Shown: positions 46,452 to 56,428 of the stretch, in pieces
Layout of the letters: every line of letters begins with the position of its first letter
Numbering within the stretch: position 1 is the stretch's first letter
Source: Mycobacterium sp. BK086
Lineage (GTDB): Bacteria; Actinomycetota; Actinomycetes; Mycobacteriales; Mycobacteriaceae
Direction: 5' to 3'
DNA length: 64,000 bases
Assembly (NCBI GenBank): GCA_004362315.1
Contig: SNWL01000003.1
Location: forward strand, 248,001-312,000
Made by a program: the position numbers and the translations under genes
The notes under the pieces: generated by a model
What the model was told of the DNA's origin: nothing
The model's input: the letters and a program-made list of their open reading frames with translations, nothing else
Database searches by the model: none

Positions 46452-47768
46452 ATGGCCCGCGAACCGCTCACCTGCCAAGGGGTGCATGACGCGGTCCGTG
46501 GTGAGCTCGATTTGATTGACGCCGCCCACGACCGGCTGCGGGCGATCGGTACCGACCTGGCCGGCAATGCCTTTCGCATCGAACTCGCCGAACGCCTGGA
46601 GCACCAGAACCGGGCCAACCGAGGGCTGTCGTACCGGATGTTCGGCGAGATCGCCGCCGGACCCAAGGTGCGCGATGTCCTTGCCGGCCGGTTGCGGCTG
46701 ACCGCCGGAGAGGTCAAGCGACGGTTCGCGGTGGCGGCGCGCATCCGGCCGCGACGATCGCTGACTGGGGAGTCGTTGCCGCCCGAGTTGCCGACGCTGG
46801 CGGATGCCATCGACGCGGGCGATGTCGGCGACGACCATATCGCCGCGGTCTGTAAGACGCTCGACAAGTTGCCCGCCGCGGTGGCGCCCGCCGACCGCGA
46901 GGTTGCCGAGCGGGCGTTGGTTCACCATGCCCGGGAACAGGATTCGCAGTTCGTCACCGCGATCGGCACACAGATCTCGGACTGGCTGAATCCGGACGGA
47001 AACTTCACCGACGAGGACAGGGCGCGCCGCCGGGGCCTCGTGCTGGGTCCGCAGGGTCCCGACGGGATGAGCCGGCTGTCCGGATGGCTGGACCCGGAAT
47101 CCCGCGCTTACGTGGAGGCGGTGACGGCCGCGGCCGGGCCCGGCCGGCATATGCCCGACGGCGCCGAGGAGCCAGACCGTCGAACTCCTGAGCAGCGCTG
47201 CCACGACGGCGTGAAGCTCGGGCTCAAAGCCGGGATCGAATCGGGCGCGCTCGGGCAGCATCGCGGCCTTCCCGTCACCGTCATCGTGACCACCACGCTG
47301 GGCGAGTTGGAGCAGGCCTCGGGGTGGGCGCGCACCGGCGGCAAGGGCCGCCTGCCCATGCGCGACGTGATCCGGATGGCGAGCGAGGCGATCCACTATC
47401 TGGCGGTGTTCGAGGACCACTCGGAGCGGCCGCTATACCTGGGCCGTGCCAAACGCCTTGCGACAGCGGACCACCGGATCATCTGCTGCGCCCGCGATCG
47501 CGGTTGCACCAAACCGAACTGCTTTGAGCCCGGGTACCACTCGGAGGTGCATCACGCCGTGCCGTGGAGCCAGGGCGGCCTGACCGACGCGGACAATCTG
47601 TACTTCGCCTGCGGCTGTGACCATTCGATGGCGACGGACGGCACGTATACGACGACCGTCACCGAGGAGGGTCGGATCGCCTGGAGCAACGGCACGGGTC
47701 CCCCGCGCGTCAACGACGTGCACCACCCGGAGCGGTTGGTCATCGATGACGACGATCCGGGCGGGTGA
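46452..47768 (+). CDS. DUF222/13E12-family protein with HNH endonuclease domain
   Basis: 438 aa. An N-terminal DUF222 region (about 1-230) typical of 13E12-repeat proteins, then an HNH domain near residues 345-400: CARDRGCTKPNCFEPGYHSEVHHAVPWSQGGLTDADNLYFACGCDH, with Cys pairs for zinc and the catalytic HH. Members are multi-copy in mycobacteria and several are damage-inducible. Here an SOS box and leaderless promoter precede it. The frame is complete and uninterrupted. The end overlaps the convergent marR gene by 29 bases. Biological role unknown; DNA cleavage is inferred from the domain. Confidence 0.88.
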   Translation: MAREPLTCQGVHDAVRGELDLIDAAHDRLRAIGTDLAGNAFRIELAERLEHQNRANRGLSYRMFGEIAAGPKVRDVLAGRLRLTAGEVKRRFAVAARIRPRRSLTGESLPPELPTLADAIDAGDVGDDHIAAVCKTLDKLPAAVAPADREVAERALVHHAREQDSQFVTAIGTQISDWLNPDGNFTDEDRARRRGLVLGPQGPDGMSRLSGWLDPESRAYVEAVTAAAGPGRHMPDGAEEPDRRTPEQRCHDGVKLGLKAGIESGALGQHRGLPVTVIVTTTLGELEQASGWARTGGKGRLPMRDVIRMASEAIHYLAVFEDHSERPLYLGRAKRLATADHRIICCARDRGCTKPNCFEPGYHSEVHHAVPWSQGGLTDADNLYFACGCDHSMATDGTYTTTVTEEGRIAWSNGTGPPRVNDVHHPERLVIDDDDPGG

Positions 47769-48180
47769 CGGGCGGCGCCGGGTCCAGCATCCCCGCCAAC
47801 AACGCACCCAACCGCTTCTGCTCGGCCGCGCTGAGCCGGGTGGTCATCGGGGCCAGCAGCCCGGCCACCTTCTCGGCAATCTCGGCGCTCTGGCGCTGCC
47901 CTTCCGCGGTGAGGGTGACATGCACCGAGCGGGCATCCTCGCGGCTGGCGGTCTTGCGGGCCAGCCCGCGGCGTACGGCGCGATCCATCAAGCCGCTCAC
48001 CGACGACCGCTCCAAGCCCAGGTAGTCGGCCAGCTGGGCCATCGTCGGCTCGCGGTCACGCAGGATCGCCAGCGCACGCAGCTGCGTCAGCGACAGGTCG
48101 TTCTCGGCAGCGACCCGGTTGAGCACCGCCATCACCGCGAACGAGGTGCGCACCAGGTCTTCGAGCAGCTCGTCGTTCAT
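47740..48180 (-). CDS. MarR-family regulator
   Basis: 146 aa from ATG 48180. Winged helix typical of MarR: LSLTQLRALAILRDREPTMAQLADYLGLERSSVSGLMDRAVRRGL and wing DARSVHVTLTAEGQ. Divergent from a quinone-oxidoreductase-like gene; the gap holds two direct repeats likely to be its operator. This MarR-plus-oxidoreductase arrangement suggests response to an electrophile or quinone, but no ligand can be inferred. Confidence 0.88.
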   Translation of the reverse strand: MNDELLEDLVRTSFAVMAVLNRVAAENDLSLTQLRALAILRDREPTMAQLADYLGLERSSVSGLMDRAVRRGLARKTASREDARSVHVTLTAEGQRQSAEIAEKVAGLLAPMTTRLSAAEQKRLGALLAGMLDPAPPVTRPDRRHR

Positions 48181-48201
48181 GGCCTTAGCGTACCTCATTA
48201 G

Positions 48202-48240
48202 TTCGTATTACCATCTATTTTAATTCGCAATACCATCTAT
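48202..48240. promoter_or_regulatory. Two 17-bp direct repeats, probable MarR operator
   Basis: TTCGTATTACCATCTAT at 48202-48218 and TTCGCAATACCATCTAT at 48224-48240, two mismatches, 22-base period (about two helical turns). The region is strikingly AT-rich between the divergent marR and oxidoreductase genes. Confidence 0.55.
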
Positions 48241-48253
48241 ATTTGGAGACCTG

Positions 48254-49192
48254 ATGTACGCAGCAGTTGTCACCGACTTCGCCAAACCACCTGCCTACCA
48301 AGACTTCCCGCAGCCCACTGCGACCGCCGACAGCGAAGTCGTCGTCGACGTCATCGCCGCGGGCCTGCATCCGCTGGTGCGCTCACGCGCGGCCGGAACG
48401 CACTACACCAGCACCGGTGCGCTGCCGCTCGTCCCCGGTATCGACGGGGTGGGCCGCGCCCCGGACGGCACCCTGCGCTACTTCGTCGTGGCCACCGACC
48501 TGGGCGCCATGGCCGAGCAGACGCTCGTCGACCTGCGCCGCAGCGTCGTGCTGCCCGATGACGCCGACCCGGTGGCGATCGCCGCGGCGATGAACCCCGC
48601 CATGTCGTCGTGGGTAGCGCTGCGCCGCCGCACCACCCTGCAGCCCGGCCAGACCGTGGTGGTCCTCGGTGCGACCGGCAGCGCCGGGCGCCTGGCCATT
48701 CAGGCCGCCAAGCATCTGGGCGCAGGCACGGTGATCGGCGTCGGGCGGGATCGCCGCCAACTGGACGCGCTGCCCGAGCTGGGCGCCGACCAGGTCATCG
48801 CGCTCGACGAACTCGGCACGAACCTCGAGCGGGTGATCGGCGCTGACATCGTCATCGACTACATCTGGGGCCCGCCCGCCGCCGAGCTGATGGCCGGCCT
48901 CGCGCGCGGCCGCCACGATTCAAGCCAGCCGCTGACCTGGATTCAAATCGGTTCGATGGCCAGCCTCAGCGCCGACATCCCGTCGGCAGCGCTGCGGTCC
49001 ATGCCGCTACAGATCGTGGGCAGCGGTATCGGCTCGGTGCCGGTGGCCGACATCGTGGCAGAACTGCCGCAGCTGGCGGTCGCGATCGCGAACGGCACCC
49101 TGCGGACGCAGGCACGCGCGGTCCCGCTCAAAAATGTGGAACAGGTGTGGCAGCAGCCGGAGAACGGTCAGCGGGTCGTTCTCACGCCCTGA
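48254..49192 (+). CDS. Zinc-less medium-chain dehydrogenase/quinone oxidoreductase-like protein
   Basis: 312 aa. GroES-like N-terminal half and Rossmann half with VVLGATGSAGRLAIQAAKHLGAGTVIGVGRD. It lacks the metal-binding cysteines of zinc alcohol dehydrogenases. Substrate unknown; probably an NAD(P)H-dependent reductase of quinones or enones. GGAG 8 bases before ATG 48254. Divergent MarR gene likely controls it. Confidence 0.87.
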   Translation: MYAAVVTDFAKPPAYQDFPQPTATADSEVVVDVIAAGLHPLVRSRAAGTHYTSTGALPLVPGIDGVGRAPDGTLRYFVVATDLGAMAEQTLVDLRRSVVLPDDADPVAIAAAMNPAMSSWVALRRRTTLQPGQTVVVLGATGSAGRLAIQAAKHLGAGTVIGVGRDRRQLDALPELGADQVIALDELGTNLERVIGADIVIDYIWGPPAAELMAGLARGRHDSSQPLTWIQIGSMASLSADIPSAALRSMPLQIVGSGIGSVPVADIVAELPQLAVAIANGTLRTQARAVPLKNVEQVWQQPENGQRVVLTP

Positions 49193-49196
49193 GGGC

Positions 49197-49430
49197 TCAG
49201 CTGTACTTGATCTGCAGTGCCATACCGACGATGGACACCACCCAGATACCGGTCACGAACAGCGTGAGGCGGTCGAGGTTCTTCTCCACCACGGTCGACC
49301 CCGACAGGCTGGACTGCACACCGCCGCCGAACAGCGTCGACAGGCCGCCACCCTTGGCGCGGTGCAGCAGCACCAGCAACACCACCAGCACGCTGGTGAC
49401 CACCAGGATGATCTGCAGGGTCAAAATCAT
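49197..49430 (-). CDS. secG: Preprotein translocase subunit SecG
   Basis: 77 aa, two membrane segments (residues about 4-24 and 54-74) with the SecG loop KGGGLSTLFGGGVQSSLSG. Auxiliary subunit of the SecYEG channel. A TAGTCT hexamer lies 7 bases before ATG 49430, so it may have its own leaderless promoter despite following tpiA. Corresponds to H37Rv Rv1440. Confidence 0.95.
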   Translation of the reverse strand: MILTLQIILVVTSVLVVLLVLLHRAKGGGLSTLFGGGVQSSLSGSTVVEKNLDRLTLFVTGIWVVSIVGMALQIKYS

Positions 49431-49437
49431 GGCGCCC

Positions 49438-49443
49438 AGACTA
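49438..49443 (-). promoter_or_regulatory. -10 hexamer of secG, leaderless arrangement
   Basis: TAGTCT on the minus strand, 7 bases before ATG 49430, inside the 30-base gap after tpiA. Confidence 0.45.
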
Positions 49444-49460
49444 CCTGGTTGAGACGCAGA

Positions 49461-50246
49461 TCAAGGCAGCGGCCCACCTGCGGCGATCGCCGACAGGGTG
49501 GCGAACTGCTCGCCGTCCAGCGACGCGCCGCCGACCAGCGCTCCGTCGACATCCTTCTGCCCGACGATCTCGCCGACGTTCTTGGCGTTCACCGAGCCGC
49601 CGTAGAGCACCCGGATCCCGTCGGCGATCTGCTGCGAGGAGATATTGGCCAGCTCGGCGCGAATCGCGCCGCACACTTCCTGCGCGTCGGCGGCGCTGGC
49701 CACCCGGCCGGTCCCGATCGCCCACACCGGCTCGTAGGCGATCACGACGTTGGCCAGCTGCTCGGCGCTCAGCCCGGCCAGCGACCCGCGCAGCGAGTCG
49801 ACGCAGAACTGGACGTGGTTGCCCGCCTCGCGGATCTCCAGCTGTTCGCCGATGCACACGATCGGGGTCAGCCCGTGCTTCAGCGCGGCGGCGGCCTTCG
49901 CGGCGACCAGTGCGTCGTCCTCGTGGTGATAGGTGCGGCGCTCGGAGTGGCCGACCACGACGAACGTGCAGCCCAGCTTGGCCAGGAACGCGCCGCTGAT
50001 GTCACCGGTGTAGGCACCCGAATCGTGCTGCGAGACATCCTGCGCACCGTAGGTCAGCCGCAGCTTGTCGCCGTCGACGAGCGTCTGCACGCTGCGCAGG
50101 TCGGTGAACGGCGGGATGACCGTGACGTCGACATGGTCGAAGTACTTGTCGGGCAACGAGAACGCGATCTTCTGGACGAGCGCGATGGCCTCGAAGTGGT
50201 TGAGGTTCATCTTCCAGTTGCCCGCGATCAGCGGTTTACGGGACAC
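49461..50246 (-). CDS. tpiA: Triosephosphate isomerase
   Basis: 261 aa TIM barrel. GNWKMNLNH near the N-terminus (catalytic Asn and Lys), His in [13 protein letters not shown], and catalytic Glu in [13 protein letters not shown]. Phosphate loop near [16 protein letters not shown] 50246 with AGGAG. Part of gap-pgk-tpi (H37Rv Rv1436-Rv1438). Confidence 0.97.
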   Translation of the reverse strand: MSRKPLIAGNWKMNLNHFEAIALVQKIAFSLPDKYFDHVDVTVIPPFTDLRSVQTLVDGDKLRLTYGAQDVSQHDSGAYTGDISGAFLAKLGCTFVVVGHSERRTYHHEDDALVAAKAAAALKHGLTPIVCIGEQLEIREAGNHVQFCVDSLRGSLAGLSAEQLANVVIAYEPVWAIGTGRVASAADAQEVCGAIRAELANISSQQIADGIRVLYGGSVNAKNVGEIVGQKDVDGALVGGASLDGEQFATLSAIAAGGPLP

Positions 50247-50268
50247 AGCACTCCTAATTCAGGGTCCT

Positions 50269-51477
50269 CTAGTTCAGGACGGTGATGCCGGGTAGTTCTT
50301 TGCCCTCAAGGTATTCCAGGGATGCGCCGCCGCCGGTGGAAATGTGGGAGAAACCGTCTTCGGGCAGGCCGAGTTGGCGGACTGCGGCTGCTGAGTCGCC
50401 GCCGCCGACCACGCTGAACGCGCCCTTGGCGGTGGCGCCGATGATGGCTTCGGCTACGCCCTTGGTGCCCGCGGCGAACGCCGGGAACTCGAACACTCCC
50501 ATCGGGCCGTTCCAGAAGATCGTGCGCGCATTCGACAACAGCGTGGTGAACCGCTTCACCGACTCCGGGCCGATATCCAGGCCCATCGTGCCGTCCGGGA
50601 TACGATCAGCAGCAACGGTTTCCGGGGTGGAGTCGGCCGCGAACTTCTCGGCGACCACGATGTCCACCGGCAGATGGATCACATCCCCGTAGGTCTCCAA
50701 CAGCCCCTTGCAGGTTTCGATCATCTCAACCTGGCACAGCGAGGTACCCACCGACACTCCTTGCGCGGCAAGGAAGGTGAAGCACATGCCGCCGCCGATG
50801 ATGATGCTGTCGGCCTTGGTGGCCAGGTTCTCGATCACGGCCAGCTTGTCCGACACTTTCGACCCGCCCAACACCACCGCATACGGGCGGTCGGTCGAGC
50901 TGGTCAGCTGCTCGAGCACCTTGACCTCAGCGGCCACCAGCGTGCCCGCATAGTGCGGCAGCAGCGTGGCCACGTCGTACACCGAGGCTTGCTTGCGGTG
51001 CACCACACCGAAACCATCCGAGACGAAAGCGCCGTCGTCGCCGACCAATTCGACCAACGCCGCGGCCAGCTTGCCCCGTTCGGCGTCGTCCTTGCTGGTC
51101 TCCCGCGGATCGAACCGGATGTTCTCCAACAGCAACACATCACCGTCGGTCAACCCCTCGGCACGAGCCAGCGCATCGGTACCCACCACATCACCGGCGA
51201 GCTGGACGTGACGGCCCAGCGCCTCAGACAGCGCGGCGGCCACCGGTGCCAGCGAGAACTCCGGCTCCGGACCACCCTTGGGCCGGCCCAGGTGCGCGGT
51301 CACGATGACCTTGGCTCCGGCATCAGCCAGCGCCTTCAGCGTCGGCACCGACGCCAGGATGCGCCCCGGATCAGTGATGGTCCCGCCGTCGAGGGGGACG
51401 TTGAGATCCGAGCGCACAAGAACGCCCCGACCCTCGACACCTTCGGCCAGCAGATCAGACAGTGTCTTGACGGCCAT
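50269..51477 (-). CDS. pgk: Phosphoglycerate kinase
   Basis: 402 aa. [13 protein letters not shown] and [10 protein letters not shown] at the N-terminus, [19 protein letters not shown], and [16 protein letters not shown] near the nucleotide site. The frame is open upstream, but ATG 51477 gives the family N-terminus ([13 protein letters not shown]) and lies 5 bases after the gap stop. Confidence 0.97.
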   Translation of the reverse strand: MAVKTLSDLLAEGVEGRGVLVRSDLNVPLDGGTITDPGRILASVPTLKALADAGAKVIVTAHLGRPKGGPEPEFSLAPVAAALSEALGRHVQLAGDVVGTDALARAEGLTDGDVLLLENIRFDPRETSKDDAERGKLAAALVELVGDDGAFVSDGFGVVHRKQASVYDVATLLPHYAGTLVAAEVKVLEQLTSSTDRPYAVVLGGSKVSDKLAVIENLATKADSIIIGGGMCFTFLAAQGVSVGTSLCQVEMIETCKGLLETYGDVIHLPVDIVVAEKFAADSTPETVAADRIPDGTMGLDIGPESVKRFTTLLSNARTIFWNGPMGVFEFPAFAAGTKGVAEAIIGATAKGAFSVVGGGDSAAAVRQLGLPEDGFSHISTGGGASLEYLEGKELPGITVLN

Positions 51478-51482
51478 CGCTA

Positions 51483-52514
<1,032 letters not shown>

Positions 52515-52541
52515 TCATAGTTGCTTCTGACACTTGCGCCC

Positions 52542-52547
52542 AGCCTA
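52542..52547 (-). promoter_or_regulatory. Candidate -10 hexamer of the gap-pgk-tpi operon
   Basis: TAGGCT on the minus strand in the 71-base gap upstream of gap; leader of about 30 bases with GAGGAG. The -35 is not clear. Confidence 0.3.
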
Positions 52548-52576
52548 GTGTCCTGCTCACCGCCGTGCGCGACCGC

Positions 52577-53290
52577 CTAGAGGTCACCCGATCTCTGGTC
52601 GGCGCGGGGCGAGCCGGTCCAGCGTTCCCGGATCGCGGGCAGCGTCCCGTCCTGCTCGAGAGCGGCCTGCGCGACGTTGATCCGGCCGAGTAGCGCGGTG
52701 TCGGTGGTGGGCACCGCGATCGCGATCTTCTCGGTGGTGATGCCGCGCTGCACGACGGTGACGCCGGGCACCGCCTCGGCCAAGGTGGTCAGCACCGGGT
52801 CCAGTTTCATGAAGGCGTCGCAGCGGCCGGTGGTCAGGTCGCGCAGGGCGCTGCGGATGCTGCCGTAGTCGTAGACCCGCACCCGGGCCACTTTCTCGTC
52901 GGCCAGCAGCCGGTTGGCGATCGGCTGGCTGGTGTTGCCCTGTTGCACGCCGATCGTCAGGCCGTCGAGGTCCTCGATAGAGGTGACCTCGGGCAGCCGG
53001 GTGGTGTCGACGGCCAACGCCTGGCCGGAGATCAGGTACGGATCGCAGAACGCCGCTTTGAGCGCGCGGGATCCGGTGATCGTGGTGCCCGATGCGACGC
53101 AGTCGAAGTCGCCGGAGTCCAGCGCGTCGAAGATGCCGTTGAAGTCACGGCCCTCGTAGTGGATGAAACGAACTTCGGCGCCGAGCTGTTCGGCGATCGC
53201 GGTCATCAGCTCGACGTCGAGGCCGGAGTTCTGCGCAGAGTTGAACGGCGGATCCGGGAACGCCGCACCGACGCGCAGGACCTCAGCCAT
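52577..53290 (-). CDS. Periplasmic-binding-protein-like domain without signal peptide
   Basis: 237 aa, family 3 solute-binding fold: GLDVELMTAIAEQLGAEVRFI, FDCVASGTTITGSRAL, IEDLDGLTIGVQQGNTSQPIANRL, TGRCDAFMKLDPVL. Unlike transporter lipoproteins it begins directly with the mature domain (MAEVLRVGAAFPDPPF), and no permease or ATPase gene is near. It lies 10 bases after the GT2 gene on the same strand, so may be co-transcribed. Could be a cytosolic amino-acid binder or sensor; unknown. Confidence 0.85.
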   Translation of the reverse strand: MAEVLRVGAAFPDPPFNSAQNSGLDVELMTAIAEQLGAEVRFIHYEGRDFNGIFDALDSGDFDCVASGTTITGSRALKAAFCDPYLISGQALAVDTTRLPEVTSIEDLDGLTIGVQQGNTSQPIANRLLADEKVARVRVYDYGSIRSALRDLTTGRCDAFMKLDPVLTTLAEAVPGVTVVQRGITTEKIAIAVPTTDTALLGRINVAQAALEQDGTLPAIRERWTGSPRADQRSGDL

Positions 53291-53300
53291 GACTCAAACG

Positions 53301-54710
53301 CTAGCCCCTGCGCTGCGGGCCCCACCGGTGCGCACCGCCGAGGAACGCCGTCCAGCCCAGCACCGCGCCGGTGTGCAGCAGGAGCGTGAACGTCACCGGT
53401 TCGATCACCAGCGCGGCGGCCGCGGCGGGCAGGCTGGCCCGGCCGGCATCACCGACCCAGCGGCGGTAGTGGCGTAGCGCCCACACCCCGAACGCCATGT
53501 CGATGACGAGCTTGCCGACGATCACCACCAGCACGGGCGCCAGCACGGTCAGGTTCCGGGTCGCCAGGAAGTAGATCAGCAGCCCGAATGCGGTCAGCCC
53601 GTAGAGCGGTGCCACCGTGTCGATGGCCTTGACCGGCAACATGACGGTGCCGAGCCGGCCGAACCGGGGATCACCGACCATGCCCCGATACCACCAGTGG
53701 GTCTGCAGGAACCCGCCGAACCAGCGGCGCCGCTGCCGAAGGAAGGCGGGCACCGACGCGGGCGCCTCGGTGCGGGCCTGAGCGTCACCGAGCACCCGAA
53801 AGCGCCAGTCCAGTCCGCGTTCTCCGGCAAACCGCCGCATGCGGGCCACCAGCTCGTAATCCTCGACCAGGCAGGCGTCGTCGAATCCGCCGACGTCGGT
53901 GACCGCATCGCGGCGAAAACCGGCGAACGCCCCGGAGATCAGTTGCAGGCAGCCCACCCGCATCCAGGCATACCGGCCCAGGAAGTTGCGGATGTACTCG
54001 TAGGTCTGGAACCACTGCATCGCGCGCCCCAGTGCGGTGGGCGGGCAGTGCGGGGTGATGACACCGGTGGTCGCGACCAGCTCGGGCTCACGCGAAAAGG
54101 CTTGGCGCACTGCGCTGATCGCGCCGCTGTCCGGCACGGTATCGGCGTCGACGGTGAGGATGATGTCGGCGTCGGTGCGCAGCAGCGCGGCGTTGAGGGC
54201 CGCTGATTTGCCCCCGTGCGGCAACCGCAGCCAGCGCAGCGCCGTCGAGCCGACACGTATCTGCCCCACCGATGGAACCGCGAAACCGTAATCCCTGCAC
54301 AGCATTTCAGCGGTGGCGTCGGTCGATCCGTCGTCGGCGATGAGGATCTCGTCGGGTGGGTCGGTCTGGCTGAGCAGCGCCGCCAGGGTGTGTGGAAGCA
54401 CGGTGGCCTCGTTGTGCGCGGCGACGATGACGGCCAGCGTCAGCCGGTCCGTGACGACGTCGGCCGGTGGCGCGCTACGGCCGAGCGTGCGGATCTGCCA
54501 CCCGGTGAACACCTGAAGTGCGGCGTCGTAGCCGAGGTAGGCCAGGCCGACCGACCAGGCCAGCACCCCGCCGCGGCCAAACGCCAGCAGGAACAACGTG
54601 ACCCACAGCGCGAACACCAGTACGTGGATTCCGATGCTGACAGCCGGGGTCCCTGGCCGCGCAAGCCGTGAGGACGCGCGGGTCAGCGCGGGTGTCAGTG
54701 AATCTGTCAA
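53301..54710 (-). CDS. Membrane GT2-family glycosyltransferase
   Basis: 469 aa from TTG 54710. An N-terminal membrane segment (about residues 25-50) precedes a GT-A domain with ILIADDGSTDATAEM, DADTVPDSG, the acceptor loop DDACLVEDYELVARMRRF, and the Q/RxxRW-type motif LRQRRRWFGG, then several C-terminal membrane helices. This is the processive-type GT2 layout (cellulose/hyaluronan-synthase-like), but the sugar and acceptor are unknown. The frame is open to ATG 54776. TTG 54710 is preferred because a TATCAT hexamer ends 7 bases before it; this start is uncertain. Confidence 0.82.
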   Translation of the reverse strand: MTDSLTPALTRASSRLARPGTPAVSIGIHVLVFALWVTLFLLAFGRGGVLAWSVGLAYLGYDAALQVFTGWQIRTLGRSAPPADVVTDRLTLAVIVAAHNEATVLPHTLAALLSQTDPPDEILIADDGSTDATAEMLCRDYGFAVPSVGQIRVGSTALRWLRLPHGGKSAALNAALLRTDADIILTVDADTVPDSGAISAVRQAFSREPELVATTGVITPHCPPTALGRAMQWFQTYEYIRNFLGRYAWMRVGCLQLISGAFAGFRRDAVTDVGGFDDACLVEDYELVARMRRFAGERGLDWRFRVLGDAQARTEAPASVPAFLRQRRRWFGGFLQTHWWYRGMVGDPRFGRLGTVMLPVKAIDTVAPLYGLTAFGLLIYFLATRNLTVLAPVLVVIVGKLVIDMAFGVWALRHYRRWVGDAGRASLPAAAAALVIEPVTFTLLLHTGAVLGWTAFLGGAHRWGPQRRG

Positions 54711-54717
54711 CGGTTCG

Positions 54718-54723
54718 ATGATA
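54718..54723 (-). promoter_or_regulatory. -10 hexamer of the GT2 gene, leaderless TTG start
   Basis: TATCAT on the minus strand, 7 bases before TTG 54710. Confidence 0.4.
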
Positions 54724-54786
54724 GAAGAACGGCATTGTGGCTGAGTCGGTTCGAACACACGCCCGGCTCGAATCATGCCCCGCCAT

Positions 54787-54792
54787 TACGCT
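54787..54792 (+). promoter_or_regulatory. -10 hexamer of the MOSC gene, leaderless arrangement
   Basis: TACGCT ends 6 bases before ATG 54799. Confidence 0.5.
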
Positions 54793-54798
54793 GTTGTG

Positions 54799-55473
54799 AT
54801 GGCAAGCGTTTTGTCGGTCAATCTGTCGGCCCGCGCCCGAACGAATCCGGACACCAAGGCACCGAAGCCGACGGGCATCGACAAGGTCAGCACCACCGCG
54901 GCGGTACTGGTGCGTGCGCCAGGTCCGATGCGCGAGGGGCTGGGCAGCGGCCTTGTCGGTGACACGATCGGCAATCAGAAGTTGCACGGCGGTGACGACC
55001 AAGCCGTCTACGCCTACGCCCGCGAGGACCTCGACGAGTGGCAGACGCTGCTGGCGCGCCCGCTGGCCGACGGGATGTTCGGTGAGAACTTCACCACCGC
55101 CGGCATCGACGTGACCGATGCCCGCATCGGCGACCGGTGGCGAGTCGGCACCGACGGACTTCTGCTCGAGGTCTCGGCGCCTCGCACCCCGTGCCGGACC
55201 TTCGCGAAGTTCCTCGACATCGACGGCTGGATCAAGACGTTCACCAATGCCGGCAAACCCGGCGCCTATCTGCGGGTGATCTCACCGGGGACCGTGCGTG
55301 CCGGCGACACCGTCGAGATCGAGGACCGGCCCGATCATGACGTGACGATCGGCCTCGTCTTCCGCGCCAAAATGCTGGAGCCCGCCTTGCTGCCCCGACT
55401 GCTGGCCGCTGACGCCCTCTCCGAGGAACTGAAGGAATACGTGGCTAAGCGTCTTCCAGCAAGTCGGGCGTAA
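54799..55473 (+). CDS. MOSC-domain protein (YiiM-like)
   Basis: 224 aa. MOSC fold with [30 protein letters not shown] and the conserved Cys in [15 protein letters not shown]. YiiM-like MOSC proteins use molybdenum cofactor to reduce N-hydroxylated compounds; this substrate class is inferred. A GTG one codon upstream is an alternative start. The end overlaps whiA by 29 bases on the opposite strand. Confidence 0.87.
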   Translation: MASVLSVNLSARARTNPDTKAPKPTGIDKVSTTAAVLVRAPGPMREGLGSGLVGDTIGNQKLHGGDDQAVYAYAREDLDEWQTLLARPLADGMFGENFTTAGIDVTDARIGDRWRVGTDGLLLEVSAPRTPCRTFAKFLDIDGWIKTFTNAGKPGAYLRVISPGTVRAGDTVEIEDRPDHDVTIGLVFRAKMLEPALLPRLLAADALSEELKEYVAKRLPASRA

Positions 55474-56428
55474 CCGCCGACTCGGTGTCGGGGATGCCGT
55501 CCTGCTTGGCCTTGCGGTCGGCCATCGACAGCAGCCGCCGAATACGGCCGGCGACAGCATCTTTGGTCATCGGCGGGTCGGCGAGGCGGCCCAGCTCCTC
55601 CAGTGACGCCTGACGGTGTTCGACCCGCAGCCGTCCCGCGGCGGCCAGGTGGTCGGGCACGGTGTCGGCCAGGATCTCCAAGGCCCGCTCCACGCGGGCG
55701 GCGGCGGCCACCGCGGCGCGGGCCGAACGGCGCAGGTTCGCGTCGTCGAAGTTGGCCAGCCGGTTGGCGGTGGCGCGCACCTCACGGCGCATCCGCCGTT
55801 CCTCCCACGTCAGCCGGGTGTCCTGGGCACCCATCCGGGTGAGCAGCGCACCGATGGCCTCGCCGTCGCGCACCACGACGCGGTCGGTCCCCCGCACCTC
55901 GCGGGCCTTGGCGCTGACGCCGAGCCGGCGTGCGGCACCGACCAACGCCAGCGCGGCTTCCGGTCCGGGACAACTGACTTCGAGAGCCGACGACCGACCC
56001 GGCTCGGTGAGCGAGCCGTGCGCGAGGAACGCGCCGCGCCAGGCCGCCTCGGCGTCGCCGACGCTACCGCCGACCACCTGCGCGGGTAGCCCCCGCACCG
56101 GTCGGCCGCGCATGTCCAGCAAGCCGGTCTGGCGGGCCAGCGCCTCACCGTCCTTGGCGACCCGCACCAGATACCGGGTGCTCTTGCGGATGCCACTGGC
56201 CGAGAGCACGTGCACGACGGCGTTGTAGCCGTACAGGTCGTAGATGTCCTTGCGCAGCCGGCGGGCGATGATGCCCAGGTCCACTTCGGCCTCGACGACC
56301 ACCCGGCCCGACACGATGTGCAGCCCCCCGGCGAAGCGCAACAGCGAGGCCACCTCCGCGCGGCGGGCAGTCACCGAATTGACCGCCAACCGGCTGAGTT
56401 CGTCCTTGACCTCGGCCGTCATCGCCAC
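55445..56428 (-). CDS. whiA: Sporulation-type regulator WhiA
   Basis: 327 aa. N-terminal LAGLIDADG-homing-endonuclease-like fold ([28 protein letters not shown]) without the catalytic acids, C-terminal helix-turn-helix ([27 protein letters not shown]). Actinobacterial transcription factor for cell division genes. It overlaps yvcK by 10 bases. Last gene of uvrC-rapZ-yvcK-whiA (H37Rv Rv1420-Rv1423). Confidence 0.96.
   Translation of the reverse strand: MAMTAEVKDELSRLAVNSVTARRAEVASLLRFAGGLHIVSGRVVVEAEVDLGIIARRLRKDIYDLYGYNAVVHVLSASGIRKSTRYLVRVAKDGEALARQTGLLDMRGRPVRGLPAQVVGGSVGDAEAAWRGAFLAHGSLTEPGRSSALEVSCPGPEAALALVGAARRLGVSAKAREVRGTDRVVVRDGEAIGALLTRMGAQDTRLTWEERRMRREVRATANRLANFDDANLRRSARAAVAAAARVERALEILADTVPDHLAAAGRLRVEHRQASLEELGRLADPPMTKDAVAGRIRRLLSMADRKAKQDGIPDTESAVTPDLLEDA

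Noticed and set aside
46452-47768. HNH/13E12 gene as part of a mobile element
   Set aside because: No terminal repeats, integrase or transposase nearby; the gene is intact and fitted between its neighbours.
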